From: Hallella mizrahii
GTDB lineage: Bacteria > Bacteroidota > Bacteroidia > Bacteroidales > Bacteroidaceae
Assembly (NCBI RefSeq): GCF_009695775.1
Contig: NZ_VUNG01000012.1
Location: forward strand, 16,703 to 80,702
DNA: 64,000 nucleotides
Direction: 5' to 3'
The translations under genes and the position numbers were made by a program. Positions 43,069-52,510 of the stretch are shown piece after piece (position 1 is the first letter of the stretch; each line of letters starts with the position of its first letter). The notes beneath the pieces are model-generated. The model saw nothing but the letters and a program-made list of their open reading frames with translations, did not search any database and was not told the DNA's origin.

Positions 43069-44016
43069 ATGCGAAAAGTAATAGGAATAGGAGAGACCGT
43101 GCTTGACATCATCTTCAAGCACAAGCAGCCCATCGGTGCTTATCCCGGCGGCTCGTCGTTCAATGCCATCATCTCGTTGGCTCGTTCGGGCGTGAACACC
43201 ACATTCATCAGTGAAACCGGCAATGACCTCGTTGGACAGAATATCCTTTGTTTTCTCAAAGACAATGGCGTGGACACTGCCAACGTCAATATCTTCCCGG
43301 AGTCGAAGTCGCCGGTATCGCTTGCCTTCCTTGACGACAACAACGACGCGCAGTACATCTTCTATAAAGACCACCCTCACGATCAGCTTGACTTTGTCTA
43401 TCCTGACATCCAGCCCGACGACATCGTTGTCTTCGGCTCGTTCTTTGCCGTCAACCCCGTCATCCGTCCGCAGATCGTCGGACTGCTTGACTATGCGCGC
43501 AATCATGGTGCCATCATCTACTACGACGTCAACTTTCGGTCGTCACACCGCGACGAGGTGATGAAGATCACGCCCAACTATCTCGAGAATCTCGAGTATG
43601 CCGACATCGTGCGCGGCAGTCACGAGGACTTTGAAGTGCTCTACAAGCTCAGCGATCCCGACAAAGTCTACAACTCCGAGATCTCGTTCTATTGCAAGAA
43701 GTTCATCTACACTCAGGGAGCCCGCCCTGTGGAGCTTCGCGCCGACGGCGGTTTTCGCAAGAGCTATCCGGCCATCGAGACACCGACGGTCAGCACGGTG
43801 GGCGCCGGCGACAACTTCAATGCCGGACTCATCTATGGTATGGTGAAATATGGTATCACGCGTGAGGATATCGAGCGCGGGCTCACCGAGGAGCAGTGGG
43901 ACAGCATCATCGCCTGTGCCCAGGAGTTCTCCGCGGCAGCTTGTCAGAGCATTTATAACTACATCTCCAAGGAGTTTGGCGAAGAGAAACGTCGGCAGCT
44001 CGGCCAAAAAGCATAG
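43069..44016 (+). CDS. PfkB-family carbohydrate kinase
   Basis: The 315-residue protein is a ribokinase-fold sugar kinase. PGGSSFNAIISLARSG (residues 26-41) is the first PfkB signature, and TVGAGDNFNAGLIYG holds the catalytic base D248 with the anion-hole glycines. Fructose or a related sugar is a plausible substrate, but it cannot be assigned from sequence. It stands alone between the divergent M16 gene and pnp, with a strong terminator after it. Confidence 0.85.
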   Translation: MRKVIGIGETVLDIIFKHKQPIGAYPGGSSFNAIISLARSGVNTTFISETGNDLVGQNILCFLKDNGVDTANVNIFPESKSPVSLAFLDDNNDAQYIFYKDHPHDQLDFVYPDIQPDDIVVFGSFFAVNPVIRPQIVGLLDYARNHGAIIYYDVNFRSSHRDEVMKITPNYLENLEYADIVRGSHEDFEVLYKLSDPDKVYNSEISFYCKKFIYTQGARPVELRADGGFRKSYPAIETPTVSTVGAGDNFNAGLIYGMVKYGITREDIERGLTEEQWDSIIACAQEFSAAACQSIYNYISKEFGEEKRRQLGQKA

Positions 44017-44102
44017 GGAAGGGCGGCGGACAACCGTCAGTCTTTCTCTGTCATCAGCCCCGGCATATGTCTTGCCACTATGTTGGGGCGGTGTCGGAAT
44101 CC

Positions 44103-44149
44103 AGCATGATGCATCGTAAGGTTTTTGGCGGGGCATCATGCTTTTTTTC
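44103..44149 (+). terminator. Terminator of the PfkB gene
   Basis: A perfect 10 bp stem (AGCATGATGC with GCATCATGCT) with a 20 nt loop is followed by TTTTTT. Confidence 0.88.
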
Positions 44150-44221
44150 TTCTTCCTGTCGTGGCAATTTCGTCAAAGAGCGGAAGACATTAATAAAAAA
44201 GAATAAATTTCCGCGCTGCAA

Positions 44222-44253
44222 TTTGCTTATGTCCTATAAAAGAGGTATATTTG
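44222..44253 (+). promoter_or_regulatory. Promoter of pnp
   Basis: TTTG (44222-44225) and TATATTTG (44246-44253) are 20 bp apart. The start near 44260 gives a leader of about 45 nt. Confidence 0.75.
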
Positions 44254-44302
44254 CACGATTTATTTTGATGTTTGTACAAAAACGAAGTTTTTTAGATTTT
44301 AG

Positions 44303-46618
44303 ATGAACGTAATTACAAAAACCGTTCAGTTGCCAGATGGAAGAACCATCTCAATTGAAACCGGAAAGGTTGCAAAGCAAGCCGATGGCGCTGCTGTCCT
44401 GCGTATGGGCAACACCGTGCTGCTTGCTACCGTTTGCGCAGCCAAAGAGGCAGTTCCGGGAACAGATTTCATGCCTTTGCAAGTAGACTATCGTGAGCAG
44501 TACAGTGCTGCAGGCCGCTTCCCGGGCGGATTCACTAAGCGTGAGGGTAAAGCCAGCGATGAGGAGATCCTTGTCTCCCGTCTGGTAGACCGTGCCCTGC
44601 GCCCTCTCTTCCCTTCTGACTATCACTGCGAGGTGTATGTGCAGGTGATGTTGCTCTCCGCCGACGGCGTGGATCAGCCCGACGCACTGGCTGGTTTTGC
44701 CGCATCCGCAGCTATGGCTTGCTCTGACATTCCTTTTGACTATACAATCTCTGAGGTACGCGTGGCCCGCATCAACGGCGAGTACGTGATCAACCCCACC
44801 TTCCAGCAGATGGCCGACGCCGACATGGACTTGATGGTCGGTGCTACCAAGGACAACATCATGATGGTGGAAGGCGAGATGAAAGAGGTTCAGGAGAAAG
44901 ACCTCATCGACGCCCTCAAGGCTGCACACGCTGCCATCAAGCCGATGTGTGAGCTGCAGGACGAGTTGGCTAAGGAACTCGGCACTGACAAGAAGCGCGA
45001 GTACGACGATGAGATCAACGACGAAGACCTGCGCCAGCAGATCAAGGACGAACTCTATAAGCCCTGCTACGAGATCAACCATAAGGCTCTGCCTAAGCAG
45101 GAGCGCAACGACGCTTACGACAAGGTGCTCGCTGACTTCCTGGAGAAGTACGACGCCGCCCACACGGATCTCTCCGAGGAGGATCTCGAGGAGAAGCACG
45201 CTGAGGCTACCCGCTACTATGCCGACGTGATGCGCGACGCCATGCGCCGTTGCATCCTCGACGAAGGCCTGCGTATGGATGGCCGCGGCACTACCGACAT
45301 CCGTCCTATCTGGTGTGAGGTCTCGCCGCTGCCCATGCCCCACGGATCAGCTATCTTCCAGCGTGGTGAGACCATGTCGCTCACTACCTGTACGCTCGGT
45401 ACGAAGCTCGACGAGAAACTGGTCGATGGTGTGCTCAACCGCGGCTATCAGCGTTTCCTGCTCCACTATAACTTCCCACCATTCTGCACCGGTGAGGCTA
45501 AGGCACAGCGCGGCGTAGGTCGTCGCGAGATTGGTCACGGCCACTTGGCATGGCGCGCACTGAAGGGTCAGATCCCTGAGGACTTCCCTTATACCGTGCG
45601 TCTGGTGAGCCAGGTGCTCGAGTCCAACGGCTCAAGCTCTATGGCTACTACCTGTGCCGGCACGCTGGCACTGATGGATGCCGGTGTTCCTATGAAGAAG
45701 CCGGTGGCTGGTATTGCCATGGGACTCATCCACAACCCCGGTGAGGAAGGCTACGCAATCCTGAGCGATATCCTCGGCGATGAGGATCACCTCGGCGATA
45801 TGGACTTCAAGACCACGGGTACACGTGACGGTCTGACCGCTACTCAGATGGATATCAAGTGCGACGGTCTGCCATTCGAAATCCTGGAGAAAGCCCTCAT
45901 GCAGGCTAAGGCTGGTCGTGAGCATATCATGAACGAGATGATGAAGACCATCTCTGAGCCCCGCAAGGAGCTGAAACCGCAGGTGCCCCGCATCGTTGCT
46001 CTTACCATTCCTAAGGAGTTCATCGGTGCTGTCATTGGCCCCGGCGGAAAGATCATCCAGCAGATGCAGGAAGACACGGGTGCTACCATCACCATCGACG
46101 AGGCCGACGGTGTGGGCAAGGTGCAGGTTTCTGCTCCCAACAAGGACAGTATCGACGCTGCGCTGGCCAAGATCAAGGCGATCGTGGCAGTGCCTGAGGT
46201 CGGTGAAGTCTACGACGGTACGGTGAAGAGCATCATGCCTTATGGTTGCTTTGTAGAGATTCTGCCGGGCAAGGAAGGCTTGCTCCACATCTCTGAGATC
46301 GCTTGGAAGCGTCTCGAGACGGTCGAGGAGGCTGGCATCAAGGAAGGTGACAAGATCAAGGTCAAACTGCTCGAGATCGATCCTAAGACTGGTAAGTACA
46401 AGCTCTCTCACCGTGTGCTCATCGACAAGCCCGAGGGCTATGTCGAGCGTGAGCGTCGCCCACGTGGTGAGCGTGGCGATCGTGGTGAGCGTCGTCCACG
46501 TCGCGAGGGTGGCAACAACGGTGGCGAGCGCCGTCCCCGTCGTTTCGAGCACCACGACAATGCTGAGGCTCCCAAGGACTTCAGCGACAAGCTCGATCAC
46601 AGCAACGATGTAGATTAA
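44303..46618 (+). CDS. pnp: Polyribonucleotide nucleotidyltransferase
   Basis: PNPase degrades RNA from the 3' end by phosphorolysis. The 771-residue protein has two RNase PH-like domains (the first from [16 protein letters not shown], the second around [19 protein letters not shown]), an all-helical linker, a KH domain ([12 protein letters not shown]) and an S1 domain ([20 protein letters not shown]). The C-terminus is an arginine/glycine-rich tail ([19 protein letters not shown]) likely to bind RNA or partners. Its codon bias suggests high expression. It has its own promoter and terminator. Confidence 0.97.
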   Translation: MNVITKTVQLPDGRTISIETGKVAKQADGAAVLRMGNTVLLATVCAAKEAVPGTDFMPLQVDYREQYSAAGRFPGGFTKREGKASDEEILVSRLVDRALRPLFPSDYHCEVYVQVMLLSADGVDQPDALAGFAASAAMACSDIPFDYTISEVRVARINGEYVINPTFQQMADADMDLMVGATKDNIMMVEGEMKEVQEKDLIDALKAAHAAIKPMCELQDELAKELGTDKKREYDDEINDEDLRQQIKDELYKPCYEINHKALPKQERNDAYDKVLADFLEKYDAAHTDLSEEDLEEKHAEATRYYADVMRDAMRRCILDEGLRMDGRGTTDIRPIWCEVSPLPMPHGSAIFQRGETMSLTTCTLGTKLDEKLVDGVLNRGYQRFLLHYNFPPFCTGEAKAQRGVGRREIGHGHLAWRALKGQIPEDFPYTVRLVSQVLESNGSSSMATTCAGTLALMDAGVPMKKPVAGIAMGLIHNPGEEGYAILSDILGDEDHLGDMDFKTTGTRDGLTATQMDIKCDGLPFEILEKALMQAKAGREHIMNEMMKTISEPRKELKPQVPRIVALTIPKEFIGAVIGPGGKIIQQMQEDTGATITIDEADGVGKVQVSAPNKDSIDAALAKIKAIVAVPEVGEVYDGTVKSIMPYGCFVEILPGKEGLLHISEIAWKRLETVEEAGIKEGDKIKVKLLEIDPKTGKYKLSHRVLIDKPEGYVERERRPRGERGDRGERRPRREGGNNGGERRPRRFEHHDNAEAPKDFSDKLDHSNDVD

Positions 46619-46685
46619 TCTGCAATTTTGGCGTAGAGGGTTCACATCTCGTTGTGTTGCATCCTCTACACCTTATTATATATAA

Positions 46686-46721
46686 GCGCCCCCATATCGC
46701 TTCAGGCTGATATGGGGGCGC
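46686..46721 (+). terminator. Terminator-like hairpin after pnp
   Basis: A perfect 13 bp GC-rich stem (GCGCCCCCATATC with GATATGGGGGCGC) has a 10 nt loop. The downstream tract (GTTGCGTTTC) is only weakly T-rich, so it may protect the 3' end rather than terminate. CCTTATTATATATAAG lies just before it. Confidence 0.7.
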
Positions 46722-46851
46722 GTTGCGTTTCAAGAAAACGCTTGGTATTATCTCTCACATAGAGCCACTGAGAGGCGGAGAAGGCTTCGCCTTGTGAGAG
46801 CATGGAGGAGCAGGAGTGGTAAGAGTAGGGCAGTATGAGCTGCAATTTGGT

Positions 46852-48135
46852 CTATTTTACCAGATAGGCGCAGTATTTGTTCAACAGAAGGGAAGCCGGG
46901 AGCTCTCCTTTCTCATAGCGCTCAGCATCCAATGCTTGTATCGGCATGTCTATAGGAGTGCCGTCTTGAAAAGTGGTGAGCAGACGGGTTGCATTACCTT
47001 TTCCAGTGATTTGTATCTGAGAGAAGAGCGGAGAGATATCGCTGTCGATGTACACGATGGCATAGCTTGGACGTTTGGCACCTGGAACCTCCTCTTTCAG
47101 TACGTGCTTCTGAACCAAATCCTGAATGTCGCGGTTGGCAGTGTCCTTTGAGCATTTGTTGAGTGCAGCCCATTGCTTTGTGGTTATCTTCGACTCATAG
47201 CCGTCAAGAAACAGGTTGATGGTATGTTTCTGTCTCTCTGTCATCGGCAGGTCGTGAGCACGATTCCAGAAGACGGCTTTGTTCAGAACCAGGTTGAGCA
47301 TACCGGCAGACGTGTCGAGAGCACGTATCAGCGTGGTGATATACCATTGTATCCATTCCGTCAGGTCACCATTGCCTTTCTGCGCACGCTCCAGTATCTC
47401 GTAATAGTGTTTCTTGTCGCTATTGATAGCGGAGGATATATTGTAGAACCGGAACTTACTCTTTTCGCCGCGGGCGAGCATCATGTCGGACAGAATCCTT
47501 GCCAGCCGCCCGTTTCCGTCTTCAAAGGGATGGATGGAGACAAACCAGAAATGGGCAATGGCGGAGCGAATCAGATAGGAGTCTTGTGTCTCGCTGTTAA
47601 ACCATTCGATGAACCGGCTCATCTCTGTCTCTATTCTGTCGGGCTTGGGAGCCACATAGTGCACCCTTTCGCGCCCGAGATAACCTGAGATGATATGCTC
47701 GTCATGGCTTCTGTATCTGCCGGTCTCTATCTGTTCGCCTGCACTGAATCCCGTAGGGAAGAAAGCTGTCTGCCAGCCACATAGTATCTGCTTGGTGATA
47801 GGACGGTCGTAGTGCTCAACGGCATCGAGCATCACAGCGACCACGGCATCGATATAGTGCGAGGGAGCCACAAACTTCGTGCTCTCTATTCCTAATCGAA
47901 GCGCTATGGACGACCGCACCTGATCGGCATTGAGATTGATGCCTTCGATCTCAGAGGAGTAGACTATGTCGTGGGTGAGGTTCTCGGCCATGGCACCGAG
48001 ACGGCTGTCAAAGCCCAGTTGCCCTAATTGCCCATAAAGCGATCCTAGCTTATGGGAAGCCTGTTCCAGTGGGAGTAAAATGGCATTGGCATCCCATCGG
48101 AAATCTGTCCAGTTGTCTCTTTCGTGTATATACAT
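46852..48135 (-). CDS. Fic-domain AMP-transferase
   Basis: Fic proteins transfer AMP or other groups to target proteins. The 427-residue protein has the catalytic motif HPFEDGNGRLAR (H202). An N-terminal inhibitory helix SSEIEG (residues 60-65) contains the glutamate that blocks ATP binding, so this is a self-inhibited class II Fic protein rather than a two-gene toxin-antitoxin pair. A C-terminal winged-helix-like region follows (TTKQWAALNKCSKDTANRDIQDL). The ATG at 48135 is chosen because the upstream extension overlaps the dps terminator. Confidence 0.9.
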   Translation of the reverse strand: MYIHERDNWTDFRWDANAILLPLEQASHKLGSLYGQLGQLGFDSRLGAMAENLTHDIVYSSEIEGINLNADQVRSSIALRLGIESTKFVAPSHYIDAVVAVMLDAVEHYDRPITKQILCGWQTAFFPTGFSAGEQIETGRYRSHDEHIISGYLGRERVHYVAPKPDRIETEMSRFIEWFNSETQDSYLIRSAIAHFWFVSIHPFEDGNGRLARILSDMMLARGEKSKFRFYNISSAINSDKKHYYEILERAQKGNGDLTEWIQWYITTLIRALDTSAGMLNLVLNKAVFWNRAHDLPMTERQKHTINLFLDGYESKITTKQWAALNKCSKDTANRDIQDLVQKHVLKEEVPGAKRPSYAIVYIDSDISPLFSQIQITGKGNATRLLTTFQDGTPIDMPIQALDAERYEKGELPASLLLNKYCAYLVK

Positions 48136-48201
48136 GGTGCTGCTTTTGGTGAGTTTGCGGCATTCTCTTTCAAATAACGCCGCATGATCTGCGGCAAAAT
48201 T

Positions 48202-48257
48202 AAAAAAAAAAAGCCGCATCGGCAAATTTCCTTAAGGGAAATCTTTGCCAATGCGGC
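48202..48257 (-). terminator. Terminator of dps
   Basis: A long stem (GCCGCAT-GGCAAA-TTTCC paired with its complement around TTAA, with small bulges) is followed on the minus strand by ten T residues. Confidence 0.92.
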
Positions 48258-48324
48258 GATGAAGGGTGAATCAATTCTCTATGTGTTGTAAGCTATGTGA
48301 GGCTTGGGAGCCGTCGTCGTTGCG

Positions 48325-48813
48325 TCATTTAGCGCACTTGGGCGAGTTGAAGGCCACGAGCATCCAAACGGTCTTCTCCTGCTCCTTGAGGTAGTCGCTC
48401 ATCAGTGCCACGGTGACTTCGTCGCCAGCGTCGGCAGCTAAGCGGAGTACTTCGCGCTCTTGAGCGATGAGCGTCTTGAGGGTGTCGAGGACATACTCCA
48501 CGGCATTGCAGCCAGTCTCAGGCACGTCGAGTTCCTGTACCTTTGCCACCTTGAGGTAAGCCGAGAAGCGGCTTTCGGGTGTGCCGTCGAGTTGGAGGAT
48601 GCGCTCAGCGATCTCGTCGATCTTAGCGGCTGCGTCGTCGTAGAGCTCCTCGTATTTCTCGTGCATGATGAAGAAGCCATGTCCGCGTACGTTCCAGTGG
48701 AGGTTGCGCAAGTTGGTGTAGTGAATCTGGAAGTCTGCAAGCAGTTGAGCCAGAGCGTTGACGACGTTGAGAGTGAGCTCGCTGTTGAGTCCGGTGAAAT
48801 TCAGAGTCTTCAT
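48325..48813 (-). CDS. dps: DNA-protecting ferritin-like protein Dps
   Basis: Dps forms a 12-subunit shell that oxidises and stores iron and protects DNA. The 162-residue protein has the ferroxidase residues H39, H51, D66 and E70 within LHWNVRGHGFFIMHEKYEELYDD and IDEIAERI. The start at 48813 gives the normal length; an extension upstream overlaps the TATCTTTG -7 box. In related anaerobes dps is induced by oxidative stress, but no regulator site was recognised here. Confidence 0.93.
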   Translation of the reverse strand: MKTLNFTGLNSELTLNVVNALAQLLADFQIHYTNLRNLHWNVRGHGFFIMHEKYEELYDDAAAKIDEIAERILQLDGTPESRFSAYLKVAKVQELDVPETGCNAVEYVLDTLKTLIAQEREVLRLAADAGDEVTVALMSDYLKEQEKTVWMLVAFNSPKCAK

Positions 48814-48862
48814 AATGTTATTCGTTTTTGTGGTTGATAATCTTGTTTTCTTTTCTCTGGTG

Positions 48863-48870
48863 CAAAGATA
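48863..48870 (-). promoter_or_regulatory. -7 box for dps
   Basis: TATCTTTG on the minus strand, 49 bp before the dps start. GTTG at 48891-48894 is 20 bp upstream and may serve as a weak -33. Confidence 0.55.
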
Positions 48871-48931
48871 GAGATTTCTTTCCATGGTCGCAACAGCCTT
48901 TTTCTATGGTGCGATAGACAAAATGAATAGA

Positions 48932-48982
48932 CAAAGAAAAAGCACTGTCTGTCAGTGCGTTAGACTGACAAACAGTGCTTTT
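48932..48982 (-). terminator. Terminator of the mannan operon
   Basis: A two-part stem (AAAAGCACTGT with ACAGTGCTTTT outside, TGTCAGT with ACTGACA inside) is followed on the minus strand by TTTCTTTG. It lies 27 bp after the AraC regulator stop. Confidence 0.9.
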
Positions 48983-49008
48983 GTCTTTTTCTGTGATTGC
49001 GAATATTT

Positions 49009-49890
49009 TCAGATGATAATCCTCACCTTCTTGTATTGCTCTCGGAACTCACTGGGCGTGCATCCTTTCTTGCGTTTAAAGATGCGGTTGAAGTTGCTCA
49101 TGTTGTTGTATCCGCACTTGAAGCATATCTCGCCCACGCTCTCGTTGGTGTCGATGAGCATGCGTGTGGCGTTGCCCATGCGTATGTCGATGATGTAATC
49201 GCTCAGCGTGCGGCCCGTGTGCTGCTTGAAGAAACGGCTGAAAGAACTCTTGCTCATGTTGGCAATGCCAGAGAGATCTTCGAGCATGAGCTCGTTCATA
49301 TAGTTCTCGGCGATATAGTTTTTCACTTTGAGAATGCGCCGGCTGTCGTCCTCGATATCCACTTTGGCATAGCTGGTCGTGGCGAGCGTACGCATGCCCT
49401 CACTGTTGGCGAGGGTGTTGAGAATCTCCAGGAACTGTATCGTAGCCTTGAACTTATCGCCCTGATGCCCGAGGTTCTCCAGCTTCTCATAGATTTTTAT
49501 GATGGTGCTGATGGGGAAGGCGATGCCTTTCTGTGCCTCTATGAGCATCTTGCGGATGTTGTCGAAGGGTGTTTTGGCCAGCAGTCCGTCGTTGAGATTA
49601 CCGAGATCGAACTGAATGGTGATCTCCCGGATGTCGTCGCTATGGCAGTCGCCTTGCTCCCATACATGCTCGAGCTCATTGCTGCTGATGAGTACAAGGT
49701 CATAGTCACCGATGACTTCACTGCTGTCGCCCACGATTCGCCTGACGCCTTTAGCGTTTTCAACAAAGTTCAACTCACAGACCTCATGGCAGTGGATAGG
49801 GTAGGTGAACTCTTTCTTGTGTCGCTCCACTATATAGAGGATGTCCTTGTCCATCAATGGAGTAATCTCATGCAAAACGTGGCTGTTCAT
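49009..49890 (-). CDS. AraC-family regulator of the mannan locus
   Basis: The 293-residue protein has an N-terminal cupin-like sensing domain (FTYPIHCHEVCELNFVENA) and a C-terminal AraC double helix-turn-helix (LEDLSGIANMSKSSFSRFF, then SVGEICFKCGYNNMSNFNRIF). It is the last gene of the mannan-use operon, 12 bp after the epimerase gene, so it probably responds to a manno-oligosaccharide and controls these genes. That ligand is inference from context. Confidence 0.85.
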   Translation of the reverse strand: MNSHVLHEITPLMDKDILYIVERHKKEFTYPIHCHEVCELNFVENAKGVRRIVGDSSEVIGDYDLVLISSNELEHVWEQGDCHSDDIREITIQFDLGNLNDGLLAKTPFDNIRKMLIEAQKGIAFPISTIIKIYEKLENLGHQGDKFKATIQFLEILNTLANSEGMRTLATTSYAKVDIEDDSRRILKVKNYIAENYMNELMLEDLSGIANMSKSSFSRFFKQHTGRTLSDYIIDIRMGNATRMLIDTNESVGEICFKCGYNNMSNFNRIFKRKKGCTPSEFREQYKKVRIII

Positions 49891-49902
49891 AGTTGTAGGG
49901 CT

Positions 49903-51084
49903 TTAAAATTGTCGTTCAATGATTTCCAGACACATGCGGCTGTTGTGATAAGGGCATTTCCAGAATCCGGCCTTGTCGTCTTCAAGATTGATCTTGCCGT
50001 TGTCGTCGACAGCCCAGTGCCATTCGCCGTTGACATGGTCCACGAGATGCTTGTCGATAAACGTCCAGCAGTCCTTGGCTACTTTCAGTGCAGGCGTGTC
50101 GTGGAAGTACTGATAGAGGTTCGCATGTCCGATGACATTCTCGCAGAGCACCCACCACTGGCGCTGGCGGTCGGTCTTGCCGGTGTCCTTCCAATGCTCA
50201 TAGATCATAGAGCCGTCGGGTTGCAGACCTTCGTCGGCGGCTTTTGCCAAGTCCACGACAATGGGTCCGAGCTTTGTCTTCACGTCGTCCTCACCGAGTA
50301 CGAGGGCGGTTTCCCACAGCAGCCAGGTAGCTTCGATGTCGTGACCGTAGCTCTCTATGTTGCGGCGGCCGTGCCACTCGTTGTCGAAGAACAGGTCGAG
50401 ATGATGAGTCTCCTTATTATATAGCTTGTCGGTGAAGACGTCGAGCAACCGATGAATGCTCTCGCGCAACTCCTTGGAAGGCCATACACGGTAGAGGTTG
50501 GTATAAGGTTCGATGACATGCAAATGTGTGTTCATCGTCTTGGCACCGTTCTCGTCCTTGTCCGACAGACGCATGTCGGCGATAGGATTCCATTCGCGTG
50601 TCAGTGCCTCGACGTATCCGCCGTAGACCTCGTCGAAGGCGTGAGCCTCAATGTCGTGGTAGAGCTTGATGGCAGCGTCGAGCGATGACTTGTCGCCCGT
50701 GGCGCGCGCATACTCGCTGAGGCCATAGATGACGAAGCCGATGGCGTAGGTTTGCTTCTTGGTGTCGAGAGGCTTGCCCTCACAGTCAAGGCTCCAGTAG
50801 ACGCCACCGTACTCTTTATCGATGAAATGGTCGAGAATATAGTCCTTGGCGCGTGTGGCGGCGTCGAAATATTCCTGCTTTTTCAGCACGCGGTAGGCGG
50901 CGGAGAATGCCCATAGGATACGTCCGTTGAGGATGGCTCCCTTCTCTGCTTCGGGGTGCACCTGGTCGTGACCGTCGATACGGCCGTAGTATCCGCCGTG
51001 CTCATTGTCGGTGACTTTATCGATCCAGTACCGGAGGATGTTGTCCTCAAGGCACTGTTTCATTTCTTTCTTGAGTGTTTCCAT
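49903..51084 (-). CDS. Cellobiose 2-epimerase
   Basis: This AGE-family enzyme turns the reducing-end glucose of beta-1,4 disaccharides into mannose and back. In mannan use it converts mannobiose to 4-O-beta-mannosyl-glucose. The 393-residue (alpha/alpha)6 barrel has catalytic histidine candidates in NTHLHVIEPY (H187/H189), SYGHDIEATW (H248) and CPYHNSRM (H380), matching characterised cellobiose 2-epimerases. It lies 5 bp from the transporter gene and next to the mannosylglucose phosphorylase, which fits the pathway exactly. Confidence 0.92.
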   Translation of the reverse strand: METLKKEMKQCLEDNILRYWIDKVTDNEHGGYYGRIDGHDQVHPEAEKGAILNGRILWAFSAAYRVLKKQEYFDAATRAKDYILDHFIDKEYGGVYWSLDCEGKPLDTKKQTYAIGFVIYGLSEYARATGDKSSLDAAIKLYHDIEAHAFDEVYGGYVEALTREWNPIADMRLSDKDENGAKTMNTHLHVIEPYTNLYRVWPSKELRESIHRLLDVFTDKLYNKETHHLDLFFDNEWHGRRNIESYGHDIEATWLLWETALVLGEDDVKTKLGPIVVDLAKAADEGLQPDGSMIYEHWKDTGKTDRQRQWWVLCENVIGHANLYQYFHDTPALKVAKDCWTFIDKHLVDHVNGEWHWAVDDNGKINLEDDKAGFWKCPYHNSRMCLEIIERQF

Positions 51085-51089
51085 AGTTG

Positions 51090-52439
51090 TTATTTCTTAA
51101 TGGGATAGAGATAGGACAGCAGCATCATGATCAATGCAAAGGCTGCCGGGAACAGAGAGAACAGGGCCCAGACCATCGTCAGCACGGAGTCGGTGATGGA
51201 CTGCGGGTCGATGGTGGGGTTGCCAAACTGGTCGGTGATCATGTGCGCGCCGGCCAAACCAAGGAACATAGCGATCAGCGAACCAGAGATAGCTGTGCCA
51301 AACTTCTGTGCCATCGTACCGGAGGAGAAGATAAGACCTGTGGAGGAGGTACCGTTCTTCTTCGTTGCGTATTCGGCCACGTCGGCATACATTGACCACA
51401 GCAGTGGGGAGTAGATGCCTACACCGGCCGAAGTGAGGATGGTCACGCCGATCATCACCCAGATATAGGCTGGCTTCATCGGGATGAAGAAGAAAAGAAT
51501 GGAGGTCACAAAACAGATGAAAGCTGAGAAGATAAACGTTTTGCGCTTCGAGCCCAGCCATTTGGTGCAGACCGGCGACAGACCGCCGAAGATCATGCAG
51601 GTCACCTCGCCGAAGGCCATGAACACCGTGTAGTTGATGATCAGGCTGCCTACAGTGATGTCACCGCCCATGCAGTAGGAGAACATATATCCGGCCACGG
51701 CATAGCGGAAACCATTGAAGAAGTTGGTGCAGACAGCCGTCAGCGTCATGAAGATCCAAGGTTTGTTTTTCACCAAGTCCACAAATTGCTTACCCGAAAA
51801 CTTCTCGGCGCGCACGGGTTTGAGCCGTTCTTTGGTGAGCAGACCGCAGGCCAGTGTGCCCGCAGCGGCGAGGGCACCGAAGAAACAACCCAGCACGGCA
51901 TACTGATGCTGGTCAGTGCCGCCGACAAACTTCTGAAGATAGGGGAAAGAGAGCAGGGTGACGAAGCCCATGGCATAGGCTCCCACCATGCGGAAAGCAG
52001 AGAACTGGTTCTTCTCGTTGTCGTCGTCGGTCATCACACCCAGCAAGGAGCCGAACGGCACATTGACGAGCGAATAGACCAGCATCATCAGTATATAGAA
52101 GAAGTAAGCATAGACTCGTTTGCCCACAGGACCGAGATCTGGTGTATAGAGTAGCAGGGCGAAGATGACACCCAAGGGGATGGAGCCGAAGATGACCCAA
52201 GGGCGGTAGGTGCCCCAGCGGCTCTGCGTGCGGTCGGCAATGACGCCGATAACTGGGTCGATGAAGACATCGATGAGACGCGCCACCAGCATCAGCACGG
52301 CAGCATCGTAGAATGTCAGACCGAAGACGTTGGTGAAGAATAGTGGAAAGGCTATGGACATGATCTTCCAAGTGATGCCGCCCGCAGCGGCATCACCGAG
52401 CGCATAGCCGATTTTTTCTGAAAGTTTGATTTTAGCCAT
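51090..52439 (-). CDS. GPH-family sugar:cation symporter
   Basis: The 449-residue protein has about twelve hydrophobic segments and the GPH signature early on (KIGYALGDAAAGGITWKIMS, then VARLIDVFIDPVIGVIADRTQSRWGTYRPW). By position it carries mannobiose or related disaccharides across the inner membrane. Related transporters occur in the B. fragilis mannan cluster. No SusC/SusD-type outer-membrane pair is present here, so outer-membrane entry must use another system. Confidence 0.9.
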   Translation of the reverse strand: MAKIKLSEKIGYALGDAAAGGITWKIMSIAFPLFFTNVFGLTFYDAAVLMLVARLIDVFIDPVIGVIADRTQSRWGTYRPWVIFGSIPLGVIFALLLYTPDLGPVGKRVYAYFFYILMMLVYSLVNVPFGSLLGVMTDDDNEKNQFSAFRMVGAYAMGFVTLLSFPYLQKFVGGTDQHQYAVLGCFFGALAAAGTLACGLLTKERLKPVRAEKFSGKQFVDLVKNKPWIFMTLTAVCTNFFNGFRYAVAGYMFSYCMGGDITVGSLIINYTVFMAFGEVTCMIFGGLSPVCTKWLGSKRKTFIFSAFICFVTSILFFFIPMKPAYIWVMIGVTILTSAGVGIYSPLLWSMYADVAEYATKKNGTSSTGLIFSSGTMAQKFGTAISGSLIAMFLGLAGAHMITDQFGNPTIDPQSITDSVLTMVWALFSLFPAAFALIMMLLSYLYPIKK

Positions 52440-52458
52440 TGGTAAGGATTCATTGACG

Positions 52459-52496
52459 AAGCCTTTGTCAGGGTTTTAGCGCTCTGACAAAGGCTT
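52459..52496. other. Hairpin inside the mannan operon
   Basis: A perfect 13 bp stem (AAGCCTTTGTCAG with CTGACAAAGGCTT) with a 12 nt loop lies between the phosphorylase and transporter genes. No T-run follows in the direction of transcription, so it is more likely to protect the upstream mRNA or set relative expression than to terminate. Confidence 0.7.
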
Positions 52497-52510
52497 GTGT
52501 CGCTTATTGT

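Noticed and set aside
48997..50424. 475-codon plus-strand frame over the AraC regulator and epimerase
   Set aside because: It overlaps two clear genes and has no family features.
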